Below are positions 41,275 to 49,043 of a stretch of DNA of 64,000 nt, piece by piece; positions within the stretch are counted from its first letter, which is position 1, and each line of letters begins with the position of its first letter. The stretch spans positions 92,874 through 156,873 of the forward strand of contig NZ_LBMW01000016.1 in NCBI RefSeq assembly GCF_026168105.1, read 5' to 3'. The notes beneath the pieces were generated by a model. That model searched no databases, was not told the DNA's origin, and saw only the letters and a program-made list of their open reading frames with translations. The stretch is from Streptomyces hygroscopicus (GTDB lineage: Bacteria > Actinomycetota > Actinomycetes > Streptomycetales > Streptomycetaceae). A program made the translations under genes and the position numbers.

Positions 41275-42144
41275 TCACGCCTGGACGGGCAGCAGCGCGC
41301 TCCGGCCCGTCCCCGGCACCCAGCGGGGCAGGGCATACGGCAGGTCGCCATACCACAGCGCCGCCGCCGCGAAACCGCACGTCAGGCACATCGTCCCGCC
41401 GGCCGCGTCCAGCCAGAAATGGTTCGCCGTGGCGACGATCACCGTCAGGGTCGCCACCGGGTACACCAGGGCCAGGACCCGCACCCAGGGCACCGTCACC
41501 AGCGCGAAGACCGTCAGACCGCACCACAGGGACCAGCCGATGTGCATGGACGGCATCGCCGCGTACTGGTTCGACATGTGCTTCAGGTCGCCCGACGCCA
41601 TGGAGCCCCAGGTGTGGTGCACCATCACCGTGTCCACGAAGTCGCCGCCGCGCATCAGGCGGGGTGGCGCGAGCGGGAAGAAGTAGTACCCGAGCAGCGC
41701 CACCGCCGTCGTGGAAAACAGGGTGAGCCGCGTCGCCGCGTACCTCCCCGGATGGCTGTGGTAGAGCCACACCAGAACGCCCAGCGTCACGACGAAGTGG
41801 AGCGTCGCGTAGTAGTAGTTCATCCCTACGATCAGCCATGTGACCGAGTTCAGGGCACGGTTGACCGAGTCCTCGACGGCGATCCCCAGGTGGTGCTCCA
41901 GCCGCCACAGCCAGTCCGCGTCGGCCAGGGCCTGGGCCTTCTGCTCCGGCACGGCGTTGCGGATCAGCGAGTACGTCCAGTAACTCACCGCGATGAGCAG
42001 GATTTCGAACCAGAAGCGAGGACGGCGAGGACTACGGATCCGACGCAGCAGGCCCTGCCTCGCGTGATCCTTCGCGTCGTCCACGACGGGGTGTGAAGCG
42101 ACCTGTCCCCGGCCCTCCACTGCCGTCACGGTCCTGTCACCCAT
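41275..42144 (-). CDS. PAP2-superfamily membrane phosphatase / inositol-phosphoceramide-synthase-like
   Basis: A 289-residue protein with about six membrane helices. The catalytic tract appears as YYFFPLAPPRLMRGGDFVDT, then AAMPSMHIGWSLWCGL (P-S-M-H motif) and ATANHFWLDAAGGTMC (H-x-x-x-D motif), the two halves of the PAP2_3/Aur1-type active site. Such actinobacterial proteins are thought to move phospho-head groups on lipids. The exact reaction is not predictable. Start ATG 42144 or GTG 42150; both lack a strong ribosome-binding site. In S. coelicolor a similar gene also lies between glnE and malR, so the arrangement is conserved. Confidence 0.85.
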   Translation of the reverse strand: MGDRTVTAVEGRGQVASHPVVDDAKDHARQGLLRRIRSPRRPRFWFEILLIAVSYWTYSLIRNAVPEQKAQALADADWLWRLEHHLGIAVEDSVNRALNSVTWLIVGMNYYYATLHFVVTLGVLVWLYHSHPGRYAATRLTLFSTTAVALLGYYFFPLAPPRLMRGGDFVDTVMVHHTWGSMASGDLKHMSNQYAAMPSMHIGWSLWCGLTVFALVTVPWVRVLALVYPVATLTVIVATANHFWLDAAGGTMCLTCGFAAAALWYGDLPYALPRWVPGTGRSALLPVQA

Positions 42145-42264
42145 AGGCACAGAGTCTGCCAGAAAAGCGTTCTCCCACCGATCATCCCCTGGACGGGGGC
42201 CGGTCGCATGTTGTCCACCTTCCGGCCGTGCCGGTGGACCCGTGCCGGGCCCGGAAAGTACCCC

Positions 42265-43392
42265 CTAGGGACGACTCCGGTCCCCGGGCGCCGAAGCGGT
42301 CGATCCCCGCACCACCAGCTCCGGCATGAACACGAACTCACTGTGCGGCGCGGGTGTCCCGCCGATCTCCTCCAGCAGCGTCCGCACCGCCGCCTGCCCC
42401 ATCGCCGGAACCGGCTTGCGGACCGTCGTCAGCGGCGGATCGGTGAACGCGATGAGTGGGGAGTCGTCGAAGCCCACCACGGAGATGTCCGTGGGCACTT
42501 CCAGCCCGCGCTGCCTGGCCGCGCGTATCGCGCCGAGCGCCATCATGTCGCTCGCGCACACCACCGCCGTGCACTCCCGGTCGATGAGCGCCGATGCCGC
42601 GGCCTGGCCGCCCTCCAGGGTGTACAGCGAGTGCTGGATCAGCCGGGACTCGACGTCCTCGGCGGACAGCCCCAGCTGGTCCTGCATGGTGCGCACGAAA
42701 CCCTCGATCTTCCGCTGCACCGGTACGAACCGTTTGGGCCCGAGGGCCAGACCGATCCGTGTGTGGCCCAGCGACACCAGGTGCGTCACCGCCAGGGTCA
42801 TCGCCGCGCGGTCGTCGGGGGAGATGAACGGCGCCTGCACCTTGGGGGAGAAGCCGTCCACCAGCACGAACGGCACGCCCTGGGCGCGCAGCCGTTCGTA
42901 GCGCTGCATATCGGCGGTGGTGTCGGCGTGCAGCCCGGAGACGTAGATGATGCCCGCGACCCCGCGGTCCACGAGCATCTCCGTCAGCTCGTCCTCGGTG
43001 GAACCGCCCGGCGTCTGCGTCGCCAGTACCGGTGTGTATCCCTGACGCGTCAGCCACTGGCCGATGACCTGGGCGAGAGCCGGGAATATCGGGTTCTCCA
43101 GCTCCGGGGTGATCAGACCCACCAGGCCCTCGCTGCGCTGGCGCAGACGGACCGGACGCTCGTAGCCCAGCACGTCGAGCGCGGCCAGGACGGACTGGCG
43201 GGTGGTCGCGGCGACGCCCGGCTTCCCGTTCAGGACACGGCTGACCGTCGCCTCGCTGACCCCCGCCTGGGCCGCGATGTCGGCGAGCCGTGTGGTCACG
43301 GGATTGGACTGTACCGGCCGCGTCTCGGCTTGCCCACCGACCGGACGCCGGGCCCGGGCGGTAGAACGGCCCGCTGCGGGTTGCTGCGTCAT
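42265..43392 (-). CDS. malR: LacI-family maltose/maltodextrin repressor
   Basis: A 375-residue regulator. After a 30-residue Arg/Pro-rich tail comes the LacI helix-turn-helix RLADIAAQAGVSEATVSRVL with hinge helix TRQSVLAALDVLGYERPVRL. A periplasmic-binding-protein-like sugar domain follows (VGLITPELENPIFPALAQVI, VDGFSPKVQAPFISPDDRAA and VVGFDDSPLIAFTDPPLTTV). GGGAGCG precedes ATG 43392. It is divergent from malE across a 367-bp region with clusters of TTGC/GCAA motifs. In S. coelicolor the corresponding MalR represses malEFG, relieved by maltose or maltotriose and tuned by glucose. The same role is expected here by synteny and sequence. Confidence 0.93.
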   Translation of the reverse strand: MTQQPAAGRSTARARRPVGGQAETRPVQSNPVTTRLADIAAQAGVSEATVSRVLNGKPGVAATTRQSVLAALDVLGYERPVRLRQRSEGLVGLITPELENPIFPALAQVIGQWLTRQGYTPVLATQTPGGSTEDELTEMLVDRGVAGIIYVSGLHADTTADMQRYERLRAQGVPFVLVDGFSPKVQAPFISPDDRAAMTLAVTHLVSLGHTRIGLALGPKRFVPVQRKIEGFVRTMQDQLGLSAEDVESRLIQHSLYTLEGGQAAASALIDRECTAVVCASDMMALGAIRAARQRGLEVPTDISVVGFDDSPLIAFTDPPLTTVRKPVPAMGQAAVRTLLEEIGGTPAPHSEFVFMPELVVRGSTASAPGDRSRP

Positions 43393-43759
43393 CGCGCTCC
43401 CTCGTCAATTCTGTTCGGCGTCCGGTCCGCAATGTGATGATCCCTCGCGCGGACATCTGCGGCAAGAGCTTGCAGAGTCTTGCACAAGTGTCCGAGAGCG
43501 CGCCGAGCAGCCGCAAACAAGGCCGGTGGCTCCTTAAGGGCGGGGTCACGGACGGGTAACCATTGTCGTCGCTTTCACTTTTTTGCTGCAAGGTCTTTCG
43601 CAAGGCTTACATCGCTGTTACGTTCACGTCGCCCGACGGCGTCCCCCACTCTCGACTTCGCTCGAGCGGGGCCCCATCGGCGCAGTCGGCAAGTCGGCTG
43701 AAGGACGGCGGACGGGACCGTCCCTTCGCCCCCCGGGCTTTCACCCTCAAGGAGAACTC
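43393..43759. promoter_or_regulatory. malR-malE divergent promoter region with candidate MalR sites
   Basis: Two motif clusters are visible. At 43462-43488, GCAAGAGCTTGC is followed by CTTGCA repeated 10 bp apart and CTTGCACAAG. At 43583-43605, the palindrome TTGCTGCAA is followed by a second GCAAGG 12 bp on. The second lies just upstream of TTACATCGCTGTTAC, a plausible malE -10 region. A hairpin repeat element (43641-43678) occupies the malE leader and AAGGAG precedes malE. Assignment to MalR is inference from position and shared TTGC/GCAA halves. Confidence 0.55.
43641..43678 (+). repeat. Hairpin repeat element, copy B, in the malE leader
   Basis: GTCCCCCACTCTCGACTTCG followed by CTCGAGCGGGGCCCCATC. 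The C-rich and G-rich arms can pair around the CTTCG-containing centre. It is related to copies at 36791-36836 and 47187-47230 and lies about 80-120 bp before the malE ATG. Confidence 0.7.
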
Positions 43760-45034
43760 ATGCGGCGTGGCATAGCGGCCACCGCGCTGGTGGCGTCCGT
43801 CGCCCTCGCGGCAACGGCATGCGGCGGAAGTGACAGCGGCAGCAGCAAGTCGGACGGTCCGATCACCATCACTTGGTGGGACACCTCCAACGCCACCAAC
43901 GAGGCGCCGACGTACAGCGCACTGGTCCAGGACTTCGAGAAGGCCAACCCGAAGATCAAGGTCAAGTACGTCGACGTCCCCTTCGACCAGGCACAGAACA
44001 AGTTCGACACCGCCGCCGGTTCCAAGGGCGCGCCCGACGTGCTGCGCTCCGAGGTCGGCTGGACCCCCGCCTTCGCCAAGAAGGGCTACTTCCTGCCGCT
44101 GGACGGCACAGAGGCCCTCGCCGACCAGGGCAAGTTCCAGCCCAACCTGATCAAGCAGGCCCAGTACGAGGGCAAGACCTACGGCGTGCCGCTGGTCACC
44201 GACACCCTTGCGCTGGTCTACAACAAGGCCCTGTTCAAGCAGGCCGGGATCACCGAGGCGCCCAAGACCTGGGACGAGCTGAAGTCCGACGCGGCGAAGG
44301 TCAAGGACAAGACCGGCGTCGACGGCTACTGGGGCTCCGCGCAGGCCTACTACGCGCAGTCCTTCCTCTACGGGGAGGGCACCGACACGGTCGACGCCGC
44401 CGCCAAGAAGATCACCGTCGACTCGGCCGCCGCGAAGAAGGCGTACGGGACCTGGCTGGGGCTGTTCTCCGGCAAGGGCCTGCACCAGGCCGACACCACC
44501 GCCGACGCCTACGCCCACATCCAGGACGCGTTCGTCAACGGCAAGGTCGCCGCGATCGTCCAGGGCCCCTGGGAGATCACGAACTTCTACAAGGGCTCGG
44601 CCTTCAAGGACAAGTCCAACCTCGGCATCGCCACCGTCCCGGCCGGCTCCAGCGGCAAGGCGGGCGCCCCGACCGGCGGCCACAACCTTGCGGTGTACGC
44701 GGGCTCGGACAAGGCCCACCAGGAGGCGGCGCTGAAGTTCGTGAACTTCATGGCCTCGGCGAAGTCCCAGGAGACCATCGCCCTGAAGAACTCCACGCTG
44801 CCCACGCGTGACGACGCCTACACCGCGCAGGTCAAGGCGGACCCGGGTATCGCCGGCTACCAGAGCGTGCTCTCCGCCGCCCAGCCGCGCCCCGCGCTGC
44901 CCGAGTACAGCTCGCTGTGGGGCCCGCTCGACATCGAGCTGCCCAAGATCGCGGGCGGCAAGGAATCGCTGGACCAGGGCCTGAGCAACGCCCAGACCGC
45001 GATCGCCAAGCTGGTCCCGGACTTCAGCAAGTAA
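43760..45034 (+). CDS. malE: Maltose/maltodextrin ABC transporter, solute-binding lipoprotein
   Basis: A 424-residue lipoprotein. The signal sequence ends at the lipobox ALAATAC-GGS (Cys about residue 23). The mature protein has the extracellular binding fold of family 1: ITWWDTSNATNEAPTYSALV, FDTAAGSKGAPDVLRSEVGW, YGVPLVTDTLALVYNKALFK, VAAIVQGPWEITNFYKGSAF and NLAVYAGSDKAHQEAALKFV. It captures maltodextrins outside the membrane and delivers them to MalF-MalG. AAGGAG precedes the ATG. A very stable hairpin separates it from malF, consistent with higher expression of the binding protein. It is the first gene of the operon and divergent from malR. Confidence 0.95.
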   Translation: MRRGIAATALVASVALAATACGGSDSGSSKSDGPITITWWDTSNATNEAPTYSALVQDFEKANPKIKVKYVDVPFDQAQNKFDTAAGSKGAPDVLRSEVGWTPAFAKKGYFLPLDGTEALADQGKFQPNLIKQAQYEGKTYGVPLVTDTLALVYNKALFKQAGITEAPKTWDELKSDAAKVKDKTGVDGYWGSAQAYYAQSFLYGEGTDTVDAAAKKITVDSAAAKKAYGTWLGLFSGKGLHQADTTADAYAHIQDAFVNGKVAAIVQGPWEITNFYKGSAFKDKSNLGIATVPAGSSGKAGAPTGGHNLAVYAGSDKAHQEAALKFVNFMASAKSQETIALKNSTLPTRDDAYTAQVKADPGIAGYQSVLSAAQPRPALPEYSSLWGPLDIELPKIAGGKESLDQGLSNAQTAIAKLVPDFSK

Positions 45035-45040
45035 GCCGCC

Positions 45041-45086
45041 GTGGCCGCCGGGTCCGCCCCGCATGGGGGACGGACCCGGCGGCCAC
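45041..45086 (+). terminator. Stable hairpin between malE and malF
   Basis: Perfect 16-bp arms (GTGGCCGCCGGGTCCG and complement) start 7 bp after the malE stop. An inner CCCC-GCAT-GGGG extends the stem. There is no T-run, so it is more likely a partial terminator or RNA-stabilising element that favours malE over malF and malG. Confidence 0.7.
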
Positions 45087-45133
45087 CGGCCTGCCCCCGG
45101 CCCTCCCGTTGACCATCCAGAAGGTGTCGAACC

Positions 45134-46138
45134 ATGACAGTCGCCATCGACCGCGCGACCGGCAAGCGCCGCGGTGACCGCGCACCACGGCCCGGGCTGG
45201 GTCAGCGCCTGAAGAACGGATATCAGAAGTACTGGTACGCCTATGCCATGATCGCCCCCGTGGCCGTCGTGCTCGGCGTCCTCGTGCTCTACCCGCTGGT
45301 GTACGGCTTCTACCTCACCCTCACCGACGCCAACAGCCTGAACACCGCCCGTACGATCGGCGTCAACCACATCGACGCCACGTACAAGTTCATCGGCCTC
45401 GGCAACTACAAGGACATCCTCTTCGGCCCGTTGTCCTACGACCGTTTCTGGTCGCACTTCGTGTGGACGATCGTGTGGACGGTCGCCTGCGTCGTCCTTC
45501 ACTACTCCATCGGGCTCGGCCTCGCGCTCCTGCTCAACCAGAAGTTCCGTGGCAGGACCTTCTACCGCCTCGTCCTGGTGATGCCCTGGGCCGTGCCCAC
45601 CTTCGTCACCGTCTTCGGGTGGCGCTTCATGCTCGCCGACGGCGGCATCATCAACGCATCCCTCCACGCGCTCCATCTGCCCACACCGCTGTGGCTGGAG
45701 GACACCTTCTGGGAGCGGGTCGCCGCCGTCATGGTCAACACCTGGTGCGGTGTGCCGTTCATGATGCTGTCGCTCCTCGGCGGCCTGCAGGCCATCGACG
45801 CCACCCTGTACGAGGCCGCCGAGATGGACGGCGCGAGCGCCTGGCAGCGCTTCCGGTACGTCACCCTGCCGGGCCTGCGCTCCGTCAGCTCCACCGTCGT
45901 ACTCCTCGGCATCATCTGGACCTTCAACCAGTTCGCCATCATCTTCCTGCTGTTCGGCAACACCGGCACGGACGCCCAGATCCTCGTCACCTGGGCCTAC
46001 CAACTGGGCTTCGGCCAGCAGCCGCGTGACTTCGCGCAGTCCGCCGCCTACGGCATCCTTCTGCTGGCCGTACTGATCGTCTTCACCTCCTTCTACCGCC
46101 GCTGGCTGAACCGCAATGAGCAGCAGCTCGCGATCTGA
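45134..46138 (+). CDS. malF: Maltose ABC transporter permease
   Basis: A 334-residue permease with about six membrane helices. The cytoplasmic coupling motif is LYEAAEMDGASAWQRFRYVT followed by LPGLR, the E-A-A-x-x-D-G-A-x-x-x-x-F signature of sugar permeases. The first helix region is WYAYAMIAPVAVVLGVLVLY and ALLLNQKFRGRTFYRLVLVM is a family segment. It pairs with MalG to form the channel. As usual in Streptomyces no ATPase gene is in the operon; the shared MsiK ATPase encoded elsewhere is expected to power it. It is separated from malE by a hairpin and from malG by 13 bp. The ATG follows an AAGGTG site. Confidence 0.95.
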   Translation: MTVAIDRATGKRRGDRAPRPGLGQRLKNGYQKYWYAYAMIAPVAVVLGVLVLYPLVYGFYLTLTDANSLNTARTIGVNHIDATYKFIGLGNYKDILFGPLSYDRFWSHFVWTIVWTVACVVLHYSIGLGLALLLNQKFRGRTFYRLVLVMPWAVPTFVTVFGWRFMLADGGIINASLHALHLPTPLWLEDTFWERVAAVMVNTWCGVPFMMLSLLGGLQAIDATLYEAAEMDGASAWQRFRYVTLPGLRSVSSTVVLLGIIWTFNQFAIIFLLFGNTGTDAQILVTWAYQLGFGQQPRDFAQSAAYGILLLAVLIVFTSFYRRWLNRNEQQLAI

Positions 46139-46151
46139 GGCAGGAGCCCCC

Positions 46152-47063
46152 ATGACCACGACCACTGTCGAGACCTCCGCCGAGGTGAGCGGGCAGTCCG
46201 TCACGGACGCTCCGCGGCGCACGGTGCGCCGGCGCGGCGAGCGCGGCCCGGTCGCGACCCTCACCTCCCACGCCCTGCTGATCGTCGCGAGCCTGATCGC
46301 GTTCTTCCCGGTCGCCTGGCTGATCTTCCTGTCCCTCGGTCCGGACAAGGACGACTACCTGCGTCCCGGGCGCATCTGGCACACCATGACGTTCGACAAC
46401 TACTCGTTCGTCCTGCAGCACACGAGCTTCTTCAGCTGGCTGAAGAGCACCCTCGTCGTCACGCTGGGCACCACGCTCATCGGCGTCCTCATCGCCGCCA
46501 CCACCGGCTACGCCGTCTCCCGCATGCGCTTTCCCGGCTACAAGAAGTTCATGTGGCTGCTGCTGCTCACCCAGATGTTCCCGATCGCCGTCCTGATCGT
46601 GCCGATGTACCAGATCATGTCGGACCTCGGACTGATCGACAGCTACCTCGGCCTCATCCTGGTCAACTGCACGACGGTCGTCCCCTACAGCGCCTGGCTG
46701 CTGAAGGGCTACTTCGACACGATCCCGTTCGAGATCGACGAAGCCGGACGCGTCGACGGGCTCAGCCCCTTCGGCACGTTCCTGCGGCTGGTCCTTCCGC
46801 TCGCCAAGCCCGGCCTCGCGGTCGCCGCCTTCTACAACTTCCTCACCGCCTTCGGTGAGGTCGCCTTCGCCTCGACGTTCATGCTGAGCGACGACAAGTA
46901 CACCTTCGCCGTGGGCCTGCAGAGCTTCATCAGCGAACACGACGCACAGCGCAACCTCATGGCCGCCACGGCCGTGCTGATCGCGATACCCGTCTCCGTG
47001 TTCTTCTACCTCGTGCAGAAGAACCTGGTGACCGGCCTCACCTCGGGCGGCACCAAGGGCTGA
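46152..47063 (+). CDS. malG: Maltose ABC transporter permease
   Basis: A 303-residue permease with six membrane helices and a strong AGGAG site before ATG 46152. Signatures: FFPVAWLIFLSLGPDKDDYL, TTGYAVSRMRFPGYKKFMWL, YSAWLLKGYFDTIPFEIDEA, and the coupling motif IDEAGRVDGLSPFGTFLRLV (E-A-x-x-x-D-G). It forms the heterodimeric translocation pore with MalF. Two long GC hairpins right after the stop (47076-47143) should end the malEFG transcript before the alpha-glucosidase gene, at least partly. The sequence is conserved with the S. coelicolor maltose system. Confidence 0.95.
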   Translation: MTTTTVETSAEVSGQSVTDAPRRTVRRRGERGPVATLTSHALLIVASLIAFFPVAWLIFLSLGPDKDDYLRPGRIWHTMTFDNYSFVLQHTSFFSWLKSTLVVTLGTTLIGVLIAATTGYAVSRMRFPGYKKFMWLLLLTQMFPIAVLIVPMYQIMSDLGLIDSYLGLILVNCTTVVPYSAWLLKGYFDTIPFEIDEAGRVDGLSPFGTFLRLVLPLAKPGLAVAAFYNFLTAFGEVAFASTFMLSDDKYTFAVGLQSFISEHDAQRNLMAATAVLIAIPVSVFFYLVQKNLVTGLTSGGTKG

Positions 47064-47075
47064 CCGCCCCCCGGG

Positions 47076-47143
47076 CACCCGCGCGCCTGTCCGCGCGGGT
47101 GGCGGCCGCGGTGCCCCTCCGACCCCGCCGGCACCGCGGCCGC
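47076..47143 (+). terminator. Double hairpin after malG
   Basis: Two perfect stems in series: CACCCGCGCG pairs with its complement (47076-47101, 6-base loop), and GCGGCCGCGGTGCC pairs with its complement (47102-47143, 14-base loop). They lie 13 bp after the malG stop and before the aglA leader. Confidence 0.75.
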
Positions 47144-47186
47144 CTCGTCAGCCGCCGCCCTCCGCACGCATGTCCCATGACCCGAA

Positions 47187-47230
47187 GCTCCTCCACTCCC
47201 GGCTTCGCCCGAGCGGGGGAACCCCCCATC
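47187..47230 (+). repeat. Hairpin repeat element, copy C, in the aglA leader
   Basis: GCTCCTCCACTCCCGGCTTC followed by GCCCGAGCGGGGGAACCCCC and CATC. It ends 14 bp before ATG 47245 and sits where it could affect translation of aglA. It is related to the copies at 36791 and 43641. Confidence 0.7.
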
Positions 47231-47244
47231 GCATCAAGGACACC

Positions 47245-48978
47245 ATGAGCCAGCAGCACTCCGCCGACCCGGCCCCGGACACCGCCCTCGCCACCGTCGC
47301 CGTCGACCGCGACTGGTGGCGGGACGCGGTGATCTACCAGGTCTATCCGCGCAGCTTCGCCGACAGCAACGGCGACGGCATGGGCGACCTGGAGGGCGTA
47401 CGCTCCCGACTTCCCCATCTGCGCGACCTCGGCGTGGACGCCGTGTGGCTCAGCCCCTTCTACGCCTCGCCACAGGCCGACGCCGGCTACGACGTCGCCG
47501 ACTACCGCGCCGTGGACCCCATGTTCGGGAACCTCCTGGACGCCGACGCGCTCATCCGCGACGCCCACGATCTGGGGCTGCGCATCATCGTCGACCTGGT
47601 CCCCAACCACTCCTCCGACCAGCACGAGTGGTTCAGGCGGGCGCTCGCCGAGGGGCCGGGCTCGCCGCTGAGGGAGCGCTACCACTTCCGTCCCGGCAAG
47701 GGCGAGAGGGGCGAACTGCCGCCCAACGACTGGGAGTCCATCTTCGGCGGACCCGCCTGGACCCGCGTCACCGAGCCCGACGGCACGCCCGGTGAGTGGT
47801 ACCTCCACCTCTTCGCCCCCGAGCAGCCCGACTTCAACTGGAACCACCCCGCCGTGGGCGACGAGTTCCGCTCGATCCTGCGCTTCTGGCTCGACATGGG
47901 CGTCGACGGCTTCCGTATCGACGTCGCCCACGGCCTGGTGAAGGCGGAGGGCCTGCCCGACCTGGGCAGCCACGACCAGCTCAAGCTGCTGGGCAACGAT
48001 GTCATGCCGTTCTTCGACCAGGACGGCGTCCACGCGATCTACCGCCAGTGGCGGTCGATCCTCGACGAATACGCCGGAAATGGAAGAGGGCCCCAAGGGC
48101 CTTTCTCGGCAGGGCGCTGGAGGGAGACGGGCGGGCGGATCTTCGTCGCGGAGGCCTGGACTCCCACCGTCGAACGGACCGCGCACTACGTCCGCCCCGA
48201 CGAGCTGCACCAGGCCTTCAACTTCCAGTACCTGGGCACCTACTGGGACGCGGCCGAGCTGCGCAATGTCATCGACCGCACCCTCGATGCGATGCGTCCC
48301 GTCGGCGCCCCCGCCACCTGGGTGCTGTCCAACCACGACGTGACCCGGCACGCCACCCGCTTCGCCAACGAGGCCGGCCTCGGCACCCAGATCCGCACGG
48401 CGGGCGACCGGGAACTGGGCCTGAGGCGCGCCCGTGCGGCGACCCTCCTCATGCTGGCGCTGCCCGGGTCGGCGTACCTGTACCAGGGCGAGGAACTGGG
48501 CCTGCCGGACGTGGTGGACCTGCCCGACGAGGTCCGCCAGGACCCCGCCTACTTCCGGGGCGCGGGCCAGGACGGGTTCCGCGACGGCTGCCGGGTGCCG
48601 ATCCCGTGGACGCGCACCGGGACGTCGTACGGATTCGGCCACGGCGGCAGCTGGCTGCCGCAGCCGGATGGCTGGGGCGAGCTGAGCGTCGAGGCACAGC
48701 AGGGAGTGCCCGGCTCCACCCTGGAGCTGTACCGGACGGCTCTCTCCGTGCGGCGCGAGCAGCCCGGACTCGGCGCGGGCGACCGGGTGGAGTGGCTGCG
48801 CGCACCCGAGGGCGTGCTCGCCTTCCGGCGCGGGGAGGTCGTGTGTGTCGCAAACACCACCGGCGAGGCGGTCACGATTCCGTCGTACGGCCGGGTCCTG
48901 GTGGCCAGCTCGGAGGTGACGGTCACGGACGACGAGGCCAAGCTGCCGTCCGACGCCACGGTGTGGTGGGGGCCCTGA
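47245..48978 (+). CDS. aglA: Intracellular alpha-glucosidase (GH13 family, oligo-1,6/alpha-glucosidase type)
   Basis: A 577-residue enzyme with no signal peptide, fitting cytosolic hydrolysis of imported maltodextrins. GH13 regions in order: WWRDAVIYQVYPRSFADSNG, region I DLVPNHSSDQHEWF, region II GFRIDVAHGLVKAEG (nucleophile Asp), region III FVAEAWTPT (acid/base Glu) and region IV VLSNHDVTRHATR (Asp). The R-S-F-x-D-S-N-G-D-G-x-G-D-L calcium-like loop is typical of this subfamily. An in-frame low-complexity insert (GNGRGPQGPFSAGRW) precedes region III. AAGGA precedes ATG 47245; a longer frame back to 47170 would translate a repeat element and is less likely. It lies downstream of malG across strong hairpins and may have its own promoter. 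Confidence 0.93.
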   Translation: MSQQHSADPAPDTALATVAVDRDWWRDAVIYQVYPRSFADSNGDGMGDLEGVRSRLPHLRDLGVDAVWLSPFYASPQADAGYDVADYRAVDPMFGNLLDADALIRDAHDLGLRIIVDLVPNHSSDQHEWFRRALAEGPGSPLRERYHFRPGKGERGELPPNDWESIFGGPAWTRVTEPDGTPGEWYLHLFAPEQPDFNWNHPAVGDEFRSILRFWLDMGVDGFRIDVAHGLVKAEGLPDLGSHDQLKLLGNDVMPFFDQDGVHAIYRQWRSILDEYAGNGRGPQGPFSAGRWRETGGRIFVAEAWTPTVERTAHYVRPDELHQAFNFQYLGTYWDAAELRNVIDRTLDAMRPVGAPATWVLSNHDVTRHATRFANEAGLGTQIRTAGDRELGLRRARAATLLMLALPGSAYLYQGEELGLPDVVDLPDEVRQDPAYFRGAGQDGFRDGCRVPIPWTRTGTSYGFGHGGSWLPQPDGWGELSVEAQQGVPGSTLELYRTALSVRREQPGLGAGDRVEWLRAPEGVLAFRRGEVVCVANTTGEAVTIPSYGRVLVASSEVTVTDDEAKLPSDATVWWGP

Positions 48979-48997
48979 CGGCCCCCTCCGCGTGAGG

Positions 48998-49027
48998 CCG
49001 GGCCCACTGCTTCCGCGGTGGGCCCGG
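48998..49027. terminator. Bidirectional terminator between aglA and the alpha-amylase gene
   Basis: Perfect 10-bp arms (CCGGGCCCAC and GTGGGCCCGG) with a partly paired 10-base centre, between two convergent stop codons. Confidence 0.75.
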
Positions 49028-49043
49028 ACCCGCTCTTCGACGG

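Noticed and set aside
43607..46348. A 913-codon minus-strand frame opposite malE-malF
   Set aside because: Antisense to genes with clear transporter motifs. The product is Gly/Val/Arg-rich with no recognisable fold.
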